From: Verrucomicrobiota bacterium
Lineage (GTDB): Bacteria; Verrucomicrobiota; Verrucomicrobiia; Limisphaerales; UBA11320
Length of the DNA stretch: 36,939 nt
Direction: 5' to 3'
Assembly (NCBI GenBank): GCA_016199985.1
Contig: JACQFQ010000052.1
Coordinates: 1 to 36,939, forward strand
In this document: piece after piece, positions 16,187 to 25,785 of the stretch
Layout of the letters: each line of letters begins with the position of its first letter
Position numbering within the stretch: the first letter of the stretch is position 1
Notes under the pieces: generated by a model
Database searches by the model: none
Told to the model about the DNA's origin: nothing
Seen by the model: the letters and a program-made list of their open reading frames with translations, nothing else
Position numbers and translations under genes: made by a program

Positions 16187-18391
16187 ATGACACGAGTTTT
16201 TCCTTCCTCGCCGCGTTTCCGTTTTCTTCCCCGGACGTCATCTTCCCCGGCGCTTCTCCGTACCGAGCCGCGATGGGCCTGGAGGAGGGCGCCTGGATGG
16301 CTGCTTCCCGGGCTCCTCCTGTTGCTGCTCGGAGCGGGCGGGCTGTCCTCGCAAGCGCAGGTGGCCATCACGGAGTTCATGGCTCACAACACGCGCACCC
16401 TGACCGACGAGGATGGCGATAACTCGGATTGGATCGAGATCGAGAACCAGGGAACGGCGTCCGTCGATCTCCACAATTGGGCGTTGACCGACAACCCATC
16501 GAACCTCCGTCAGTGGAAGTTCCCATCCACCAACCTTGCCTCCGGCGAGCTGCTTCTTGTTTTTGCCTCGGGCAAGAATCGACGTCTTCCGGGCCAGCCG
16601 CTCCATACCAATTTCAAGCTGGGGAACGACGGAGACTACCTGGCCCTCGTTCAGGCGGACGGGGTCACGCGGGCGTCCGAGTTCGCCCCGAAGTATCCCC
16701 CGCAGCTTCCCGACATTTCCTATGGCTTCGGGATGGATGTGTCGCAGGTCGTTCTCGCGTCGAACGGCGCGCCTTCACGTTGGTTGATCCCCACCGTGGG
16801 GAACGGAGGAGACCAGCTCGGAGACTCCTGGAAGGGCGGCGTGGCGGCTTTCGACGACAGCGCCTGGGGGGTGAGCCATGGAGCGATCGGTTTCTCGCGG
16901 ACGCCCACCAATCTCGTCGCTGCCACCTCATTGGTCGTTCGGCTGAACTTCAACGCTCCGCCTTTGGGCTCGGTCGTTGCCGATTCCAAGCCCGCGGGAT
17001 CCGCCCGGAACGCGACCAATAATGGCGCGACCTGGAGCAGCTTCGCCGCTGACGCCGCAAATCCGCCGCGGGTGCGGGAAGGCGTCATGGGGTTTGACGC
17101 CTCGGCTCGCAGCCAGATCGTGCTCTCGCCCCAGGCGGATCTCAATGGCGCCAAGGGGACCGTCGCGTTCTGGGTGAAGACGGAGGGCAACACGGGTCCG
17201 GGCTCCCAAGGCGCCATCCTGTTTGATCGACGCTCCACGCGGGGCGATGTGCTGGCTCTGGGGGACGATGGCCGGCTTTTTGTGCAGGCGCAAAGCGCCG
17301 CTGGCGTTGTCAGGAATTCGTTCTTCTCCAACCAGCCGCTCGCGGATGGGCTGTGGCATCACGTGGCCTATGTCTATGATCAGTCCGCCGGGGGCGCCAC
17401 GCAGCTGTTCCTCGACGGCCTGCTCGACCGCTCGCAGGCGAACTCAGGCGCCTGGTCGTGGGACGCCGCGCGGCCGCTCTCCATAGGCCGCTCGGAGGAC
17501 CCATCCTGGCGCGCCTTCGAAGGCGTGCTCGATGATTTTCGATTCTACAAGCGCGCTCTGGCCTCGGACGAGATCGCCGCGCTCCACACCGGAGATGGCG
17601 GCTTCGCCCTGCCTCCCGGCGCCACGGACGTGGGCTCCGCTGTCCAGGGTCAGTCGAGGTCGGCGTATCTGCGCCTCCCTTTCGTGGTCGCCGATCCCGC
17701 CGCGTTCGCCCTGGTGACCCTCACTCTCAATTACAATGATGGCTATGTGGCGTATCTCAATGGCCAGGAGGTGGCGCGGGACAACGCGCCCGCTTCGCTC
17801 CTGTGGGATTCCGCGGCGGTTGATGTGCATTCCGGAGCGGTCACCGAGACCGCGACCTTTGGCGGCGTCGCGCAGTCGCTGCGAGTCGGAACCAACATCC
17901 TCGCGATACAGGGATTGAACATCAACGCGGACAGCCCGGACTTCTTCGTGAGCGCCACGGTCACAGGAACGCGCATAGGACGACAAACGCTGGTCCCGCG
18001 ATATTTTGTTCGACCGACGCCGGGCGCCCCGAACGGCGCGGGAGCGAAGGACCTGGGCCCCGTCCTCACGGAGGTGTCGCACTCGCCTCGCTTTCCGCTC
18101 GATGGGGAGGATCTGGTGGTCACGGCCAGGGCCGGCGCGACGTTCAACCCGGTCGCGCGACTCACGTTGAAGTATCGCGTCATGTTCGGCCCGACGAACG
18201 AGGTGGCGATGGACAGCATGGCGACGGCGGCGCGGGCGACGGGATATTCGGCGCCGCCATCCCAGCCGCCGCGTCCACCAACGGCCAAATGGTTCGCTAC
18301 TTTGTCACCGCGACCGACGACCATGGGAGCTTATCGCGCTGGCCGATCTTCGACACGCCGACCGGGACTGAGGAGTATCTGGGAACGGTGA
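16187..18391 (+). CDS. Giant secreted LTD/LamG/CotH protein, N-terminal part (frameshifted)
   Basis: This is the first part of a surface protein of about 2150 residues. After a long basic leader comes a signal peptide (WLLPGLLLLLLG...SSQA), then a lamin-tail domain (VAITEFMAHN... SDWIEIEN... LHNWALTD), then a LamG/concanavalin-like domain at roughly 16940-17590 (GTVAFWVKTEG, WHHVAYVYDQ, LDDFRFYKRAL) and a beta-rich domain with YVAYLNGQEVA. The family-like sequence runs to FGPTNEVAM at 18211 and then becomes meaningless, ending at 18391. From 18208 the other frame carries DGQHGDG and the CotH domain, so the true protein continues there. ATG 16187 is chosen because it opens the leader; a TTG at 16166 is possible. 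Confidence 0.8.
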   Translation: MTRVFPSSPRFRFLPRTSSSPALLRTEPRWAWRRAPGWLLPGLLLLLLGAGGLSSQAQVAITEFMAHNTRTLTDEDGDNSDWIEIENQGTASVDLHNWALTDNPSNLRQWKFPSTNLASGELLLVFASGKNRRLPGQPLHTNFKLGNDGDYLALVQADGVTRASEFAPKYPPQLPDISYGFGMDVSQVVLASNGAPSRWLIPTVGNGGDQLGDSWKGGVAAFDDSAWGVSHGAIGFSRTPTNLVAATSLVVRLNFNAPPLGSVVADSKPAGSARNATNNGATWSSFAADAANPPRVREGVMGFDASARSQIVLSPQADLNGAKGTVAFWVKTEGNTGPGSQGAILFDRRSTRGDVLALGDDGRLFVQAQSAAGVVRNSFFSNQPLADGLWHHVAYVYDQSAGGATQLFLDGLLDRSQANSGAWSWDAARPLSIGRSEDPSWRAFEGVLDDFRFYKRALASDEIAALHTGDGGFALPPGATDVGSAVQGQSRSAYLRLPFVVADPAAFALVTLTLNYNDGYVAYLNGQEVARDNAPASLLWDSAAVDVHSGAVTETATFGGVAQSLRVGTNILAIQGLNINADSPDFFVSATVTGTRIGRQTLVPRYFVRPTPGAPNGAGAKDLGPVLTEVSHSPRFPLDGEDLVVTARAGATFNPVARLTLKYRVMFGPTNEVAMDSMATAARATGYSAPPSQPPRPPTAKWFATLSPRPTTMGAYRAGRSSTRRPGLRSIWER

Positions 18392-21300
18392 TTCAGGCCC
18401 CCGCCTTCGTGAGCGCGCTGCCCCTTTACCAGTTGTTCGTCAAAGACACCGCGTCCATGGACAGCGACGGAGGCGCGCAGGCGGCCTTCTTCTTCGATGG
18501 GCAGCTCTACGACAATGTCTTCATCCGCTTGAAGGGAGGCACGACGAAAGACCTGGCGAAGAAGGCGCATCGCGTGGATTTCAATCGCGAACGACTCTTT
18601 GCGTTCGCGCCCGATCAAAAGCCCGTGCGGGAGCTTGCGCTGAACGTGGAGTTCATCGACCCGAGCTACCTGCGGCAGAACATCTCCTTCTGGTTCTTCA
18701 ATCTGGCGGGAACTCCGGCGCCCCTCCACTTTCCCGTGCGACTTCATCTCAACGGAGCGTTTCATGAACTCGCCTTCCACACGGAAACGATGGACACGGC
18801 CCTGCTGAGCCGGATCGGCGTTAATCCGGACGGAGCGCTGTACAAGAACGCCCTCATGCTGAACATCCTTCCGGAGCCGGCGATTGGCGGCAGGGACTGC
18901 CTGGAGGCGGAGAAGCAAACGCGCATCGACGAGGACTTTTCGGATCTCATCAACTGGACTCGCGGGATCGCGGAAACGAACACCATCGATGGACGGCGGC
19001 GCCACCTTTTCGACACGACCGACATTCCCTGGATGATCAACTACCTCGCCTGCTTTCATCTCACCCAGCAGGCCGACGGAGTGCATGCGAATGTTTGCCC
19101 GCATCGAGACAGCGGAGGCAACGACGAGTGGCGGCTGATTCCCTGGGACATGAATCTGTCGATGGGGCAGGTGTGGGCGATCGATCATGTCAGCGGGAGC
19201 GAGGACGCCGTCGAGTCCCACCCGTTCTACGGCGCGTCGGGGTGGCGGGACTCCAATATTGGCTGGTCGTACAACCGGCTATTCGATTCCTTGATCCTGG
19301 TCCCCGAAACGCGGGAGATGTATCTCCGACGCCTGCGCACCCTGATGGACCGATTCCTCCAAGCCCCGGGCGCTCCGCGCTCCGCGCTCCTGATGGAGTC
19401 GAGAATTGAAGCCATGCGCGACCGGATCCTGCCCGAGGCGCTTCTCGACCGGAAGAAGTGGGGCTGGAGCATCGGATATGGGGGATACGCGATGACGAAT
19501 GTCCCGTTCGGACAAGCGGTGGACGAACTCATGCGGGACTACGTGCAGCAGCGCAGGACCCATCTGTTCGCGGTTCACAACGTGGACAACGTGAGCTACG
19601 CCAACCGGGCCAACATCCCCAACCCGCAGCCGATCCTGGCGACGCTTCAGTTCGGCGCGATCGAGGCGACCCCGGGCTCGGGAAACCAGGAGGAGGAGTT
19701 TATTGAGATCGTGAACACGAACGGTTTCGCCGTGGACGTGTCGGGATGGAAGCTTGAGGGCGGAGCGCGGTTCGAGTGCCGGCCCGGCACGGTGATTCCC
19801 TCCGGACGGAGCTTGTATCTCAGTCCGAATGTGAAGGCGTTCCGTGCCCGAAAAACCGCGCCCAGCGGCGGAGCGGGGCTGTTTGTCCAGGGGCCTTACA
19901 GCGGCGGCCTCTCCGCTCGAGGCGAAGAGATTCTCTTCAAGGATGACTGCGGACGCGTGGTCGCGAGCCGGACTACCCTTGCGCAGCCCTCTCCGGCTCA
20001 GAACGGCCTTCGCATATCGGAGATCATGTTTCATCCAGCGTCTCCCGCGGCAGGGCCCTACACCTCGGCAGATTTCGAGTTTGTGGAGCTCGTGAACGCG
20101 GGACCCTCCGCGCTGAACCTCGCTGGGGTGAGGATCACGGGAGGCGTTGACTTCGACTTCACCGCATCGGGCGTCGGATCGTTGCCATCGGGCGAGCGTC
20201 TGGTGGTGGTGAAAAACATCGTCGCGTTCCGGAGTCGATATGGCGACGGCCCCACGGTGGCGGGCGCGTATGCCGGCAGCCTCGACAATCAGGGCGAGTC
20301 GCTCCATCTGCGCGATGCCTCCGGCGAGGAGATCCTTCAACTCTCCTATGATCCCTCGTGGTGGCATCTCACGGATGGCCTGGGCTTCTCGCTCACGGCG
20401 CGCGACGAACATGCGGCTGTTGAAGCGTGGGGATCCAGGGCCCAATGGCGCCCCAGCGCCCAGTCCGGAGGGTCGCCCGGCCTCCCCGACACAGGCTCAA
20501 CTCTTCCTTTCATCGAGATCAGTGAAGTGCTTGCGAATGCCGGCGCTGGCCAGTTGAACGCGGTGGAGTTTTTCAATCCGACAGACTCCATCGCGGACAT
20601 CGGGCATTGGTCCCTCACCGACGATCCCTCCCAGCCGAACAAGTACGCGCTTCCAGTGGGCGCTCTCCTGCCCGCCCATGGCTATTGGGTTGTCCCGGAG
20701 TCATTGTTCAATCCGAAGCCCGGGATCGCCCCTAGTTTTGCGCTGAATCCGTTGGGAGGGCGGTTGGTTCTCTTTTCGCGCGATATCGCGGGCCATCTCA
20801 GCGGCTACGAGGCCGCGGTGGACTACGGCGGCTCCGAGCTCGGCGTGAGTCTGGGATCGGCCAGGGACGGGGAGGGATCGGTCCGCATGGTCCCGGTTCT
20901 TCAAGCCAGTCTCGGATCGGCGAATCCGCCTGCGGCGCTTCCGACCCTCGCCATCACGGAGGTCCACTATCACGCGCCGCCGAACAGGGATGGCGCGCTG
21001 GACGAGTTTGTGGAGGTCTTCAACCCCGGGCTGAAATTTGTCGCGCTCGCGGATCCGTCCGATCCGGCCATCGCCTGGCGCATTCGCGGGGATGTGGATT
21101 TCGATTTTCCGCCGGACATGACGCTTCCACCCGGCGGATTCGTGGTGCTCGTCGGCTTCGACCCTGCCTCCAACCCCCAGCTGGCAGCTTCCTTCCGGGC
21201 GCGATGGGGTTTTCCTTCTTTGGAGCAGTTGTCGGGGCCTTACCGCAAGCAATTGGCTCACCACGGAGGAACGCTCGCGTTGGAGCAAGGAATGCGAACG

Positions 21301-22641
21301 ACGGGGGGAGTCGGCTATCGGACGGTGGACGTCGTGGCGTACGACGACCGCGAACCCTGGCCCGAAGCGGCGGATGGATCAGGTCCTTCTTTGACTCGCA
21401 ACAGTCTTGCCCGATTCGGCGATGAGCCAGGGAATTGGCGCGCTGCCGCGCCCAGTCCGGGGCGCTGGCCTGCAGCCGGTTCGCCTCCGCGAATCGTGGA
21501 ATCGCCGGTCGATGCCAGTCCGCCGCTCAATACCTCGATGACGATACGATGCCTCGCGGTCGGCGGCGCGGATCTCGGGTTCCAGTGGCGTCGCAACGGA
21601 ACGCCGATCGCGGGGGCGACGCAACCGTCTTTCACGCTGACAGCGGCGGGGAGCGCCGACGCGGGCTGCTATGATGTGGTGGTGTATGACGACTCAGGCG
21701 TCGCGATCAGCGGTCGCGCCGTCGTTGCGCCTCAGCGCGTTCCCTTGTTCACAGCGCAGCCCGCGGGGAAGCTGCTGCCCGTAGGCGTCGACGCCACGCT
21801 GCGGGCGAGCGTGATCGGCACGGGCCCCGTGAGCTTTCAATGGTATCGCAACGACGCCCTGCTGACGGACGCGACCAATAGCGCGCTGACCCTCAGCAAC
21901 GCGCAGGTCTCCCAGAGCGGCGTCTATCGTGTTCGCGCCGCCGACTCTCTCGGGGTTGCTGTGAGCGAGGGCGCCCAGATAACGATCGCCGCGCGTCCCA
22001 CGGTGCTGATCCCGCCGATGGCTGTGGCCGTTGTCGCGGGAGAGACCGCCGTCATGAGCGTGGTTGCGGATGGAACCCCGCCGTTCACCTACCGATGGAA
22101 GCGGGGCGCGTTCACTCTCGCGACGATCACCCTCAACGCTCCGTCCTGCTTCCTGACGATCTCGAATGCTCAAGCCCTGCAGACGGGCTTGTATTCCGTC
22201 ACTGTGGTCAACGTCATCGGCGCCTCGACGGCCACGCCCTCCGTGGCGCTCAGCCTCCTCGGAGACACGGATGGCGATCGCATGCCCGACGTCTGGGAAA
22301 CCTCGCACAAGCTCAATCCGCAGGTGGCGGACGCTCAGGATGACGCCGACCATGACGGCGTCAGCAACTACGGGGAGTATCTTGCGGGAACGGATCCGCA
22401 GGATCCAACGAGCCTTCTGCGGCTGAACCTCAAGGGGGCGGGGGATATCGTCTCGCTCGACTTCCTCGCGCAGACGAATCGGACCTATCTGATTCAACAG
22501 GCGGACACCCTTGGCGGGACGTGGAGCCCGCTTGCCAGTTTCCCGGCTCGCGGCGTCGTTCGCGTGGAGGAGGCCCGAACAGCGGGCCAGGCGACCGGGT
22601 CGCGCTACTTTCGGTTGATAACCCCCGCCTCCAATCCCTGA
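18289..22641 (+). CDS. Giant secreted LTD/LamG/CotH protein, C-terminal part (frameshifted)
   Basis: This continues the protein above; real coding starts at about 18208 and the first ATG in this frame is 18289. Domains in order are a CotH-type kinase-like domain at about 18400-19600 (LFVKD, FIRLKGG, LIPWDMNLSMGQ), four lamin-tail domains at about 19640-21250 (EEEFIEIVNTNGFAVDVSGW, FEFVELVNAG, AVEFFNPT, DEFVEVFNPG), three Ig-like domains at 21490-22260 (FQWRRNG, FQWYRND, YRWKRG), a calcium-binding stretch near 22262 (GDTDGDRMPDVWE, DADHDGVSNYGEYLAGTDP) and a C-terminal beta domain ending RYFRL. The pattern is typical of large Verrucomicrobiota exported proteins. CotH proteins can phosphorylate other proteins; the active role here is unproven. 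A hairpin follows the stop. Confidence 0.85.
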   Translation: MVRYFVTATDDHGSLSRWPIFDTPTGTEEYLGTVIQAPAFVSALPLYQLFVKDTASMDSDGGAQAAFFFDGQLYDNVFIRLKGGTTKDLAKKAHRVDFNRERLFAFAPDQKPVRELALNVEFIDPSYLRQNISFWFFNLAGTPAPLHFPVRLHLNGAFHELAFHTETMDTALLSRIGVNPDGALYKNALMLNILPEPAIGGRDCLEAEKQTRIDEDFSDLINWTRGIAETNTIDGRRRHLFDTTDIPWMINYLACFHLTQQADGVHANVCPHRDSGGNDEWRLIPWDMNLSMGQVWAIDHVSGSEDAVESHPFYGASGWRDSNIGWSYNRLFDSLILVPETREMYLRRLRTLMDRFLQAPGAPRSALLMESRIEAMRDRILPEALLDRKKWGWSIGYGGYAMTNVPFGQAVDELMRDYVQQRRTHLFAVHNVDNVSYANRANIPNPQPILATLQFGAIEATPGSGNQEEEFIEIVNTNGFAVDVSGWKLEGGARFECRPGTVIPSGRSLYLSPNVKAFRARKTAPSGGAGLFVQGPYSGGLSARGEEILFKDDCGRVVASRTTLAQPSPAQNGLRISEIMFHPASPAAGPYTSADFEFVELVNAGPSALNLAGVRITGGVDFDFTASGVGSLPSGERLVVVKNIVAFRSRYGDGPTVAGAYAGSLDNQGESLHLRDASGEEILQLSYDPSWWHLTDGLGFSLTARDEHAAVEAWGSRAQWRPSAQSGGSPGLPDTGSTLPFIEISEVLANAGAGQLNAVEFFNPTDSIADIGHWSLTDDPSQPNKYALPVGALLPAHGYWVVPESLFNPKPGIAPSFALNPLGGRLVLFSRDIAGHLSGYEAAVDYGGSELGVSLGSARDGEGSVRMVPVLQASLGSANPPAALPTLAITEVHYHAPPNRDGALDEFVEVFNPGLKFVALADPSDPAIAWRIRGDVDFDFPPDMTLPPGGFVVLVGFDPASNPQLAASFRARWGFPSLEQLSGPYRKQLAHHGGTLALEQGMRTTGGVGYRTVDVVAYDDREPWPEAADGSGPSLTRNSLARFGDEPGNWRAAAPSPGRWPAAGSPPRIVESPVDASPPLNTSMTIRCLAVGGADLGFQWRRNGTPIAGATQPSFTLTAAGSADAGCYDVVVYDDSGVAISGRAVVAPQRVPLFTAQPAGKLLPVGVDATLRASVIGTGPVSFQWYRNDALLTDATNSALTLSNAQVSQSGVYRVRAADSLGVAVSEGAQITIAARPTVLIPPMAVAVVAGETAVMSVVADGTPPFTYRWKRGAFTLATITLNAPSCFLTISNAQALQTGLYSVTVVNVIGASTATPSVALSLLGDTDGDRMPDVWETSHKLNPQVADAQDDADHDGVSNYGEYLAGTDPQDPTSLLRLNLKGAGDIVSLDFLAQTNRTYLIQQADTLGGTWSPLASFPARGVVRVEEARTAGQATGSRYFRLITPASNP

Positions 22642-22642
22642 A

Positions 22643-22672
22643 AGCCGATCTGGAGTGGGACCAGGATCGGCT
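22643..22672. terminator. Hairpin between convergent genes
   Basis: AGCCGATC-TGG pairs with CCA-G-GATCGGCT (one bulged base) around a 7-base loop, starting 2 bases after the stop of the giant protein gene and facing the minus-strand gene that ends at 22725. It could serve both directions. A T tract is lacking. Confidence 0.45.
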
Positions 22673-22724
22673 GCGGGAACCCATTGCGCCTTTGCGTGAG
22701 GCCTTCTCTGATATCAACGGCCGA

Positions 22725-23180
22725 TCAGTTCTTCGGCTTCGCTGGCGCTTTCGGCTCTGAGGGCTTTTCGCCGGCTGGCTTGTCCTTCTCCTGGCGCGGC
22801 CCTTCCTTGTCGAACTTCGCGGCCACGAGGACTTCCTTGCCTCCGGCGTCCTTGCGGACCTTGCCGTGAGCGTAATCGCCGACCTTCACATCACCCAATC
22901 CACCCGGCTTTCCGTTCACTTGAATCTCCGACTTTGCGTCGAGTTTCAGCACGCGCTCGCCCTCCTTCTTCTTCAGGGAGACCGTCTTGGCCTGGCGATC
23001 CACCGAGGCCACCGTGCCATAGAAGGGATACCAGTCGCGCTTCGGCTTCGCAGTCTCGGCCTTCTCGCCGGCGGCGTCCTCGGGCTTGGGTTGGACCACA
23101 GCGGCATGCGTCGTTGGAACGGCGGCGATCGCCAAGGCGGCCGCGATGGACAGGATGAGGGGGCGGAGGAGCGTTTGCAT
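22725..23180 (-). CDS. Small secreted DUF5666-like protein with charged ends
   Basis: A 151-residue exported protein of unknown function. Residues 1-26 are a signal peptide ending THAA. The central part, about 50-125, has WYPFYGTVASVDRQAKTVSLKKKEG and VNGKPGGLGDVKVGDYAHGKV (written here only as short motifs), the pattern of a small beta-barrel related to DUF5666, in which GTV..VD...T..L and the D/KVGD motif recur. The C-terminal 30 residues are a Lys/Pro/Glu-rich tail (GEKPSEPKAPAKPKN). The gene is monocistronic, convergent with the giant protein gene and divergent from the next gene. It probably acts in the periplasm or at the surface, but its partner is not visible. Confidence 0.7.
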   Translation of the reverse strand: MQTLLRPLILSIAAALAIAAVPTTHAAVVQPKPEDAAGEKAETAKPKRDWYPFYGTVASVDRQAKTVSLKKKEGERVLKLDAKSEIQVNGKPGGLGDVKVGDYAHGKVRKDAGGKEVLVAAKFDKEGPRQEKDKPAGEKPSEPKAPAKPKN

Positions 23181-23398
23181 GAGGAGGATGGATTCTGGCT
23201 TTGCTGTGCTTGGTTTAATGGTGAACGAGGCGCCTTCAGTTCAGCACGCGGCCGAGGCAGGCGCTCCGAAGACCTAAAACAGTCGAACACGCCCGCCGTT
23301 GCAAGCCGGAAATCCAGTCCAGTTCAGGGTTGTAATCAACGCCCGATTGGGGCAGACCTCACTCACACTCTCACGCGTCATACGCATTCGATACTCTT

Positions 23399-24532
23399 AT
23401 GAAACCATTCTCTCCTGTCTCACGCGCTCGCGCGCTCGCCCCCGTCCTCGCGCTCGGGTTGATGACCTCGTCCTGCCTTGCGGCGAACTGGACCGCCGGA
23501 TTCGAGGAAGGCAAGCCCGCCATCAAGTCGATCAGTCAAATCACGTTCGGCCCGGACGCCATCCTGTTCGTGGCCGACAGCAAGTCCGCCTCGATCTTCG
23601 CCATCGCCACCGAGGACGCCAAGGCCGGCGCTCCTGGCAAAATGATTCAGGTCGCGGGGATCAACGCCAAGGCCGCCGCCCTCCTGGGCACGACCGCCGA
23701 TCAGGTGCTGATCGACGATCTCGCCGTGAATCCTATCTCGCACACAGCGTATCTGGCTGTTTCCCGCGGCCGCGGCCCTGACGCCGTTCCGACGCTCATC
23801 CGCGTCAAACAGGACAGCCAGCTGGAGTGGGTCAACCTGGATCGCGTGAAGTTCTCCCGTGTCGACCTGCCCGACGCGCCCACCGACACTCCGCCCGCCG
23901 AAGGGCGCCGCGGCGCGAACCCGCGCGTGGAAACCATCACCGACATCGCCTTCCTCGAAGATCGTCTTCTTGTGGCCGGTCTTTCAAACGAGGAGTTCTC
24001 GTCGACGCTGCGGTCGGTTCCGTTTCCCTTCAAGAAAGTGGCCCGCGGAGCCAGCGTGGAGATCTATCACGGCGCCCATGGACGTTTCGAAACGCGCGCG
24101 CCGATCCGCACATTCGTGCCTTTCATGGTCGGCAACGAACCACAGCTGCTCGCCGCCTACACATGCACTCCGCTGGTGCAATTGCCTCTGAAGGACCTGC
24201 TGCCCGGCTCGAAGGTGAAAGGCAAGACAATCGCCGAACTCGGAAATCGGAACCGTCCCATTGACATGATCGTGTATCAGAAGGGCGGCAAGGACTATCT
24301 CCTCCTGGCCAATAGCAGCCGCGGCGTGATGAAGGTGAGCACGGACAAGATCGAAGCCGCCGAGAACATCGCCGAGCCCGTGAAGGACGGGTCCACGCGC
24401 GGCCTGGCCTACGAAACAGTGAAGGGCTGGACAGGCGTGGATCAATTGGACCGCTTGGACCAGGACACCGCGCTGGTGCTGCGTCATAGCGAGGGCTCGG
24501 TTCAAAATCTGGAATCTCTCCCGCTGCCGTGA
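23399..24532 (+). CDS. Secreted protein of unknown function, beta-propeller-like
   Basis: A 377-residue exported protein that I do not assign to a characterised family. The N-terminus is a signal peptide (APVLALGLMTSSCLA) followed by ANWTAGFEEGKPAIKSI. The body shows repeated strand-turn patterns such as ITFGPDAILFVAD, LAVNPISHTAYLAVSRG, ITDIAFLEDRLLVAGL, IDMIVYQKGGKDYLLLAN, which would fit a beta propeller with blades of about 60 residues. GRNRPID-type motifs suggest substrate or protein binding, but no catalytic signature is clear. Its stop overlaps the next gene's GTG (GTGA), so the two are probably made together and may form a secreted pair. The small DUF5666-like gene is divergent. Confidence 0.75.
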   Translation: MKPFSPVSRARALAPVLALGLMTSSCLAANWTAGFEEGKPAIKSISQITFGPDAILFVADSKSASIFAIATEDAKAGAPGKMIQVAGINAKAAALLGTTADQVLIDDLAVNPISHTAYLAVSRGRGPDAVPTLIRVKQDSQLEWVNLDRVKFSRVDLPDAPTDTPPAEGRRGANPRVETITDIAFLEDRLLVAGLSNEEFSSTLRSVPFPFKKVARGASVEIYHGAHGRFETRAPIRTFVPFMVGNEPQLLAAYTCTPLVQLPLKDLLPGSKVKGKTIAELGNRNRPIDMIVYQKGGKDYLLLANSSRGVMKVSTDKIEAAENIAEPVKDGSTRGLAYETVKGWTGVDQLDRLDQDTALVLRHSEGSVQNLESLPLP

Positions 24533-25767
24533 GGCGGCGCCGGATCTCGAGCGCCGCGAATCGGAGCATCGCCTTCGCGATCGCCGCGCTGTGCGTTGTC
24601 GTCGTCGCCGTCCCGGCGGCTCAGCCGGGCCCCGACACAACGCCAGGTCGAAACTTCGCCGCGTCTCAAGCGACTCGCCCGTCGCTTCACTGGTCATCGA
24701 CGTCAGGAGCGCCGATGGGCGTTGAGGTTCGCGGACTGAGCGGAAGAATCTCGGACGAACTCGCGCGACGCGGCGATGGCGGGTGGATGGAATGGGCGAA
24801 GACGCTCTCGGTGCGATTGGTTTCCTCTAATGGCGGAACGAACGATTGGCTTCCCATGGCGGGATCCTATCGCGCGATTCCTGGCGGCTTGCGTTTCGAC
24901 GCCCGGTTTGGGTTGTCGCCTGGACTGACCTATGAAGCCGTGTTCCATCCGTCTCGGCTCCCGGAGGCGAGAGGAGACGAGCCACCGCTGGTGTCCCGGC
25001 ACACGCCGTTGATCCGGCGCGCGTCTTCGACGACTCGCCTGACCCAGGTGTATCCCACGGCAGCGGTGCTTCCGGAGAATCTGCTCAAGTTTTATCTTCA
25101 ATTCTCCGCGCCGATGAGCCGCGGACGTATTTACCAGCATATCCACTTGCGGAGAGCGAATGGCGGAGAGGTCGAGCTTCCGTTTCTCGAGATCAATGAG
25201 GAGCTCTGGGATCCTTCCATGACGAGACTCACGCTTTTTATCGACCCGGGCCGGATCAAGCGCGGCGTTCGACCGCTGGAGGAGATTGGCCCGGCGCTGG
25301 AGGAGGGGAAGATTTACACGCTGACGATCGACAGCCAGTGGCGGGATGCGAACGACGCTCCGCTCGAGAGCGCGTTTCGGAAGCGCTTTCGCGTCGGACC
25401 TCCAGATCGCGACACCCCGGATATGTCTTTGTGGCGGGTGGACGCGCCCCGCGCGGGAACGCGAGGAAAGCTGAAGGTTTCGTTCAACGACCCGCTCGAC
25501 CACGCCTTGGCGCAGCGGATGATCTTTGTCCGCGATCGCGAAGGGGCGAGGTTGGAAGGCGCGATCGAGCTCTCGGATCACGAGCGCCGATGGACCTTCA
25601 TCCCGCGCAAGCCGTGGCGGGCGGGAGAGCATACGCTGGTGGCGGCGACGACGATTGAAGACCTCGCCGGCAACAACATCGACAAGCCTTTCGACGTGGA
25701 TGTCTTCGACAGCGTGCAGCGCCGCATCGGAGCGAACGAGGCGACTCGGCGATTTGAGGTTCGATAG
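24529..25767 (+). CDS. Exported protein with SbsA Ig-like domains
   Basis: A 412-residue protein with a basic N-terminus and hydrophobic segment (IAFAIAALCVVVVAVPAAQ), a signal peptide or anchor. The middle and end contain Ig-like domains of the SbsA/Big_5 type: LTQVYPTAAVLPENLLKF is followed by FSAPM, and the second unit has VSFNDPLDHAL and ends TIEDLAGNNIDKPF. Such domains occur in surface-layer and carbohydrate-binding proteins. No enzyme motif is seen. It starts with GTG 24529 overlapping the TGA of the upstream gene, so both proteins probably act together outside the cytoplasm. It ends 18 bases from the convergent FemAB-like gene, leaving little room for a terminator. Confidence 0.75.
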   Translation: MRRRRISSAANRSIAFAIAALCVVVVAVPAAQPGPDTTPGRNFAASQATRPSLHWSSTSGAPMGVEVRGLSGRISDELARRGDGGWMEWAKTLSVRLVSSNGGTNDWLPMAGSYRAIPGGLRFDARFGLSPGLTYEAVFHPSRLPEARGDEPPLVSRHTPLIRRASSTTRLTQVYPTAAVLPENLLKFYLQFSAPMSRGRIYQHIHLRRANGGEVELPFLEINEELWDPSMTRLTLFIDPGRIKRGVRPLEEIGPALEEGKIYTLTIDSQWRDANDAPLESAFRKRFRVGPPDRDTPDMSLWRVDAPRAGTRGKLKVSFNDPLDHALAQRMIFVRDREGARLEGAIELSDHERRWTFIPRKPWRAGEHTLVAATTIEDLAGNNIDKPFDVDVFDSVQRRIGANEATRRFEVR

Positions 25768-25785
25768 CCGCCGAACCGGCCTGGA

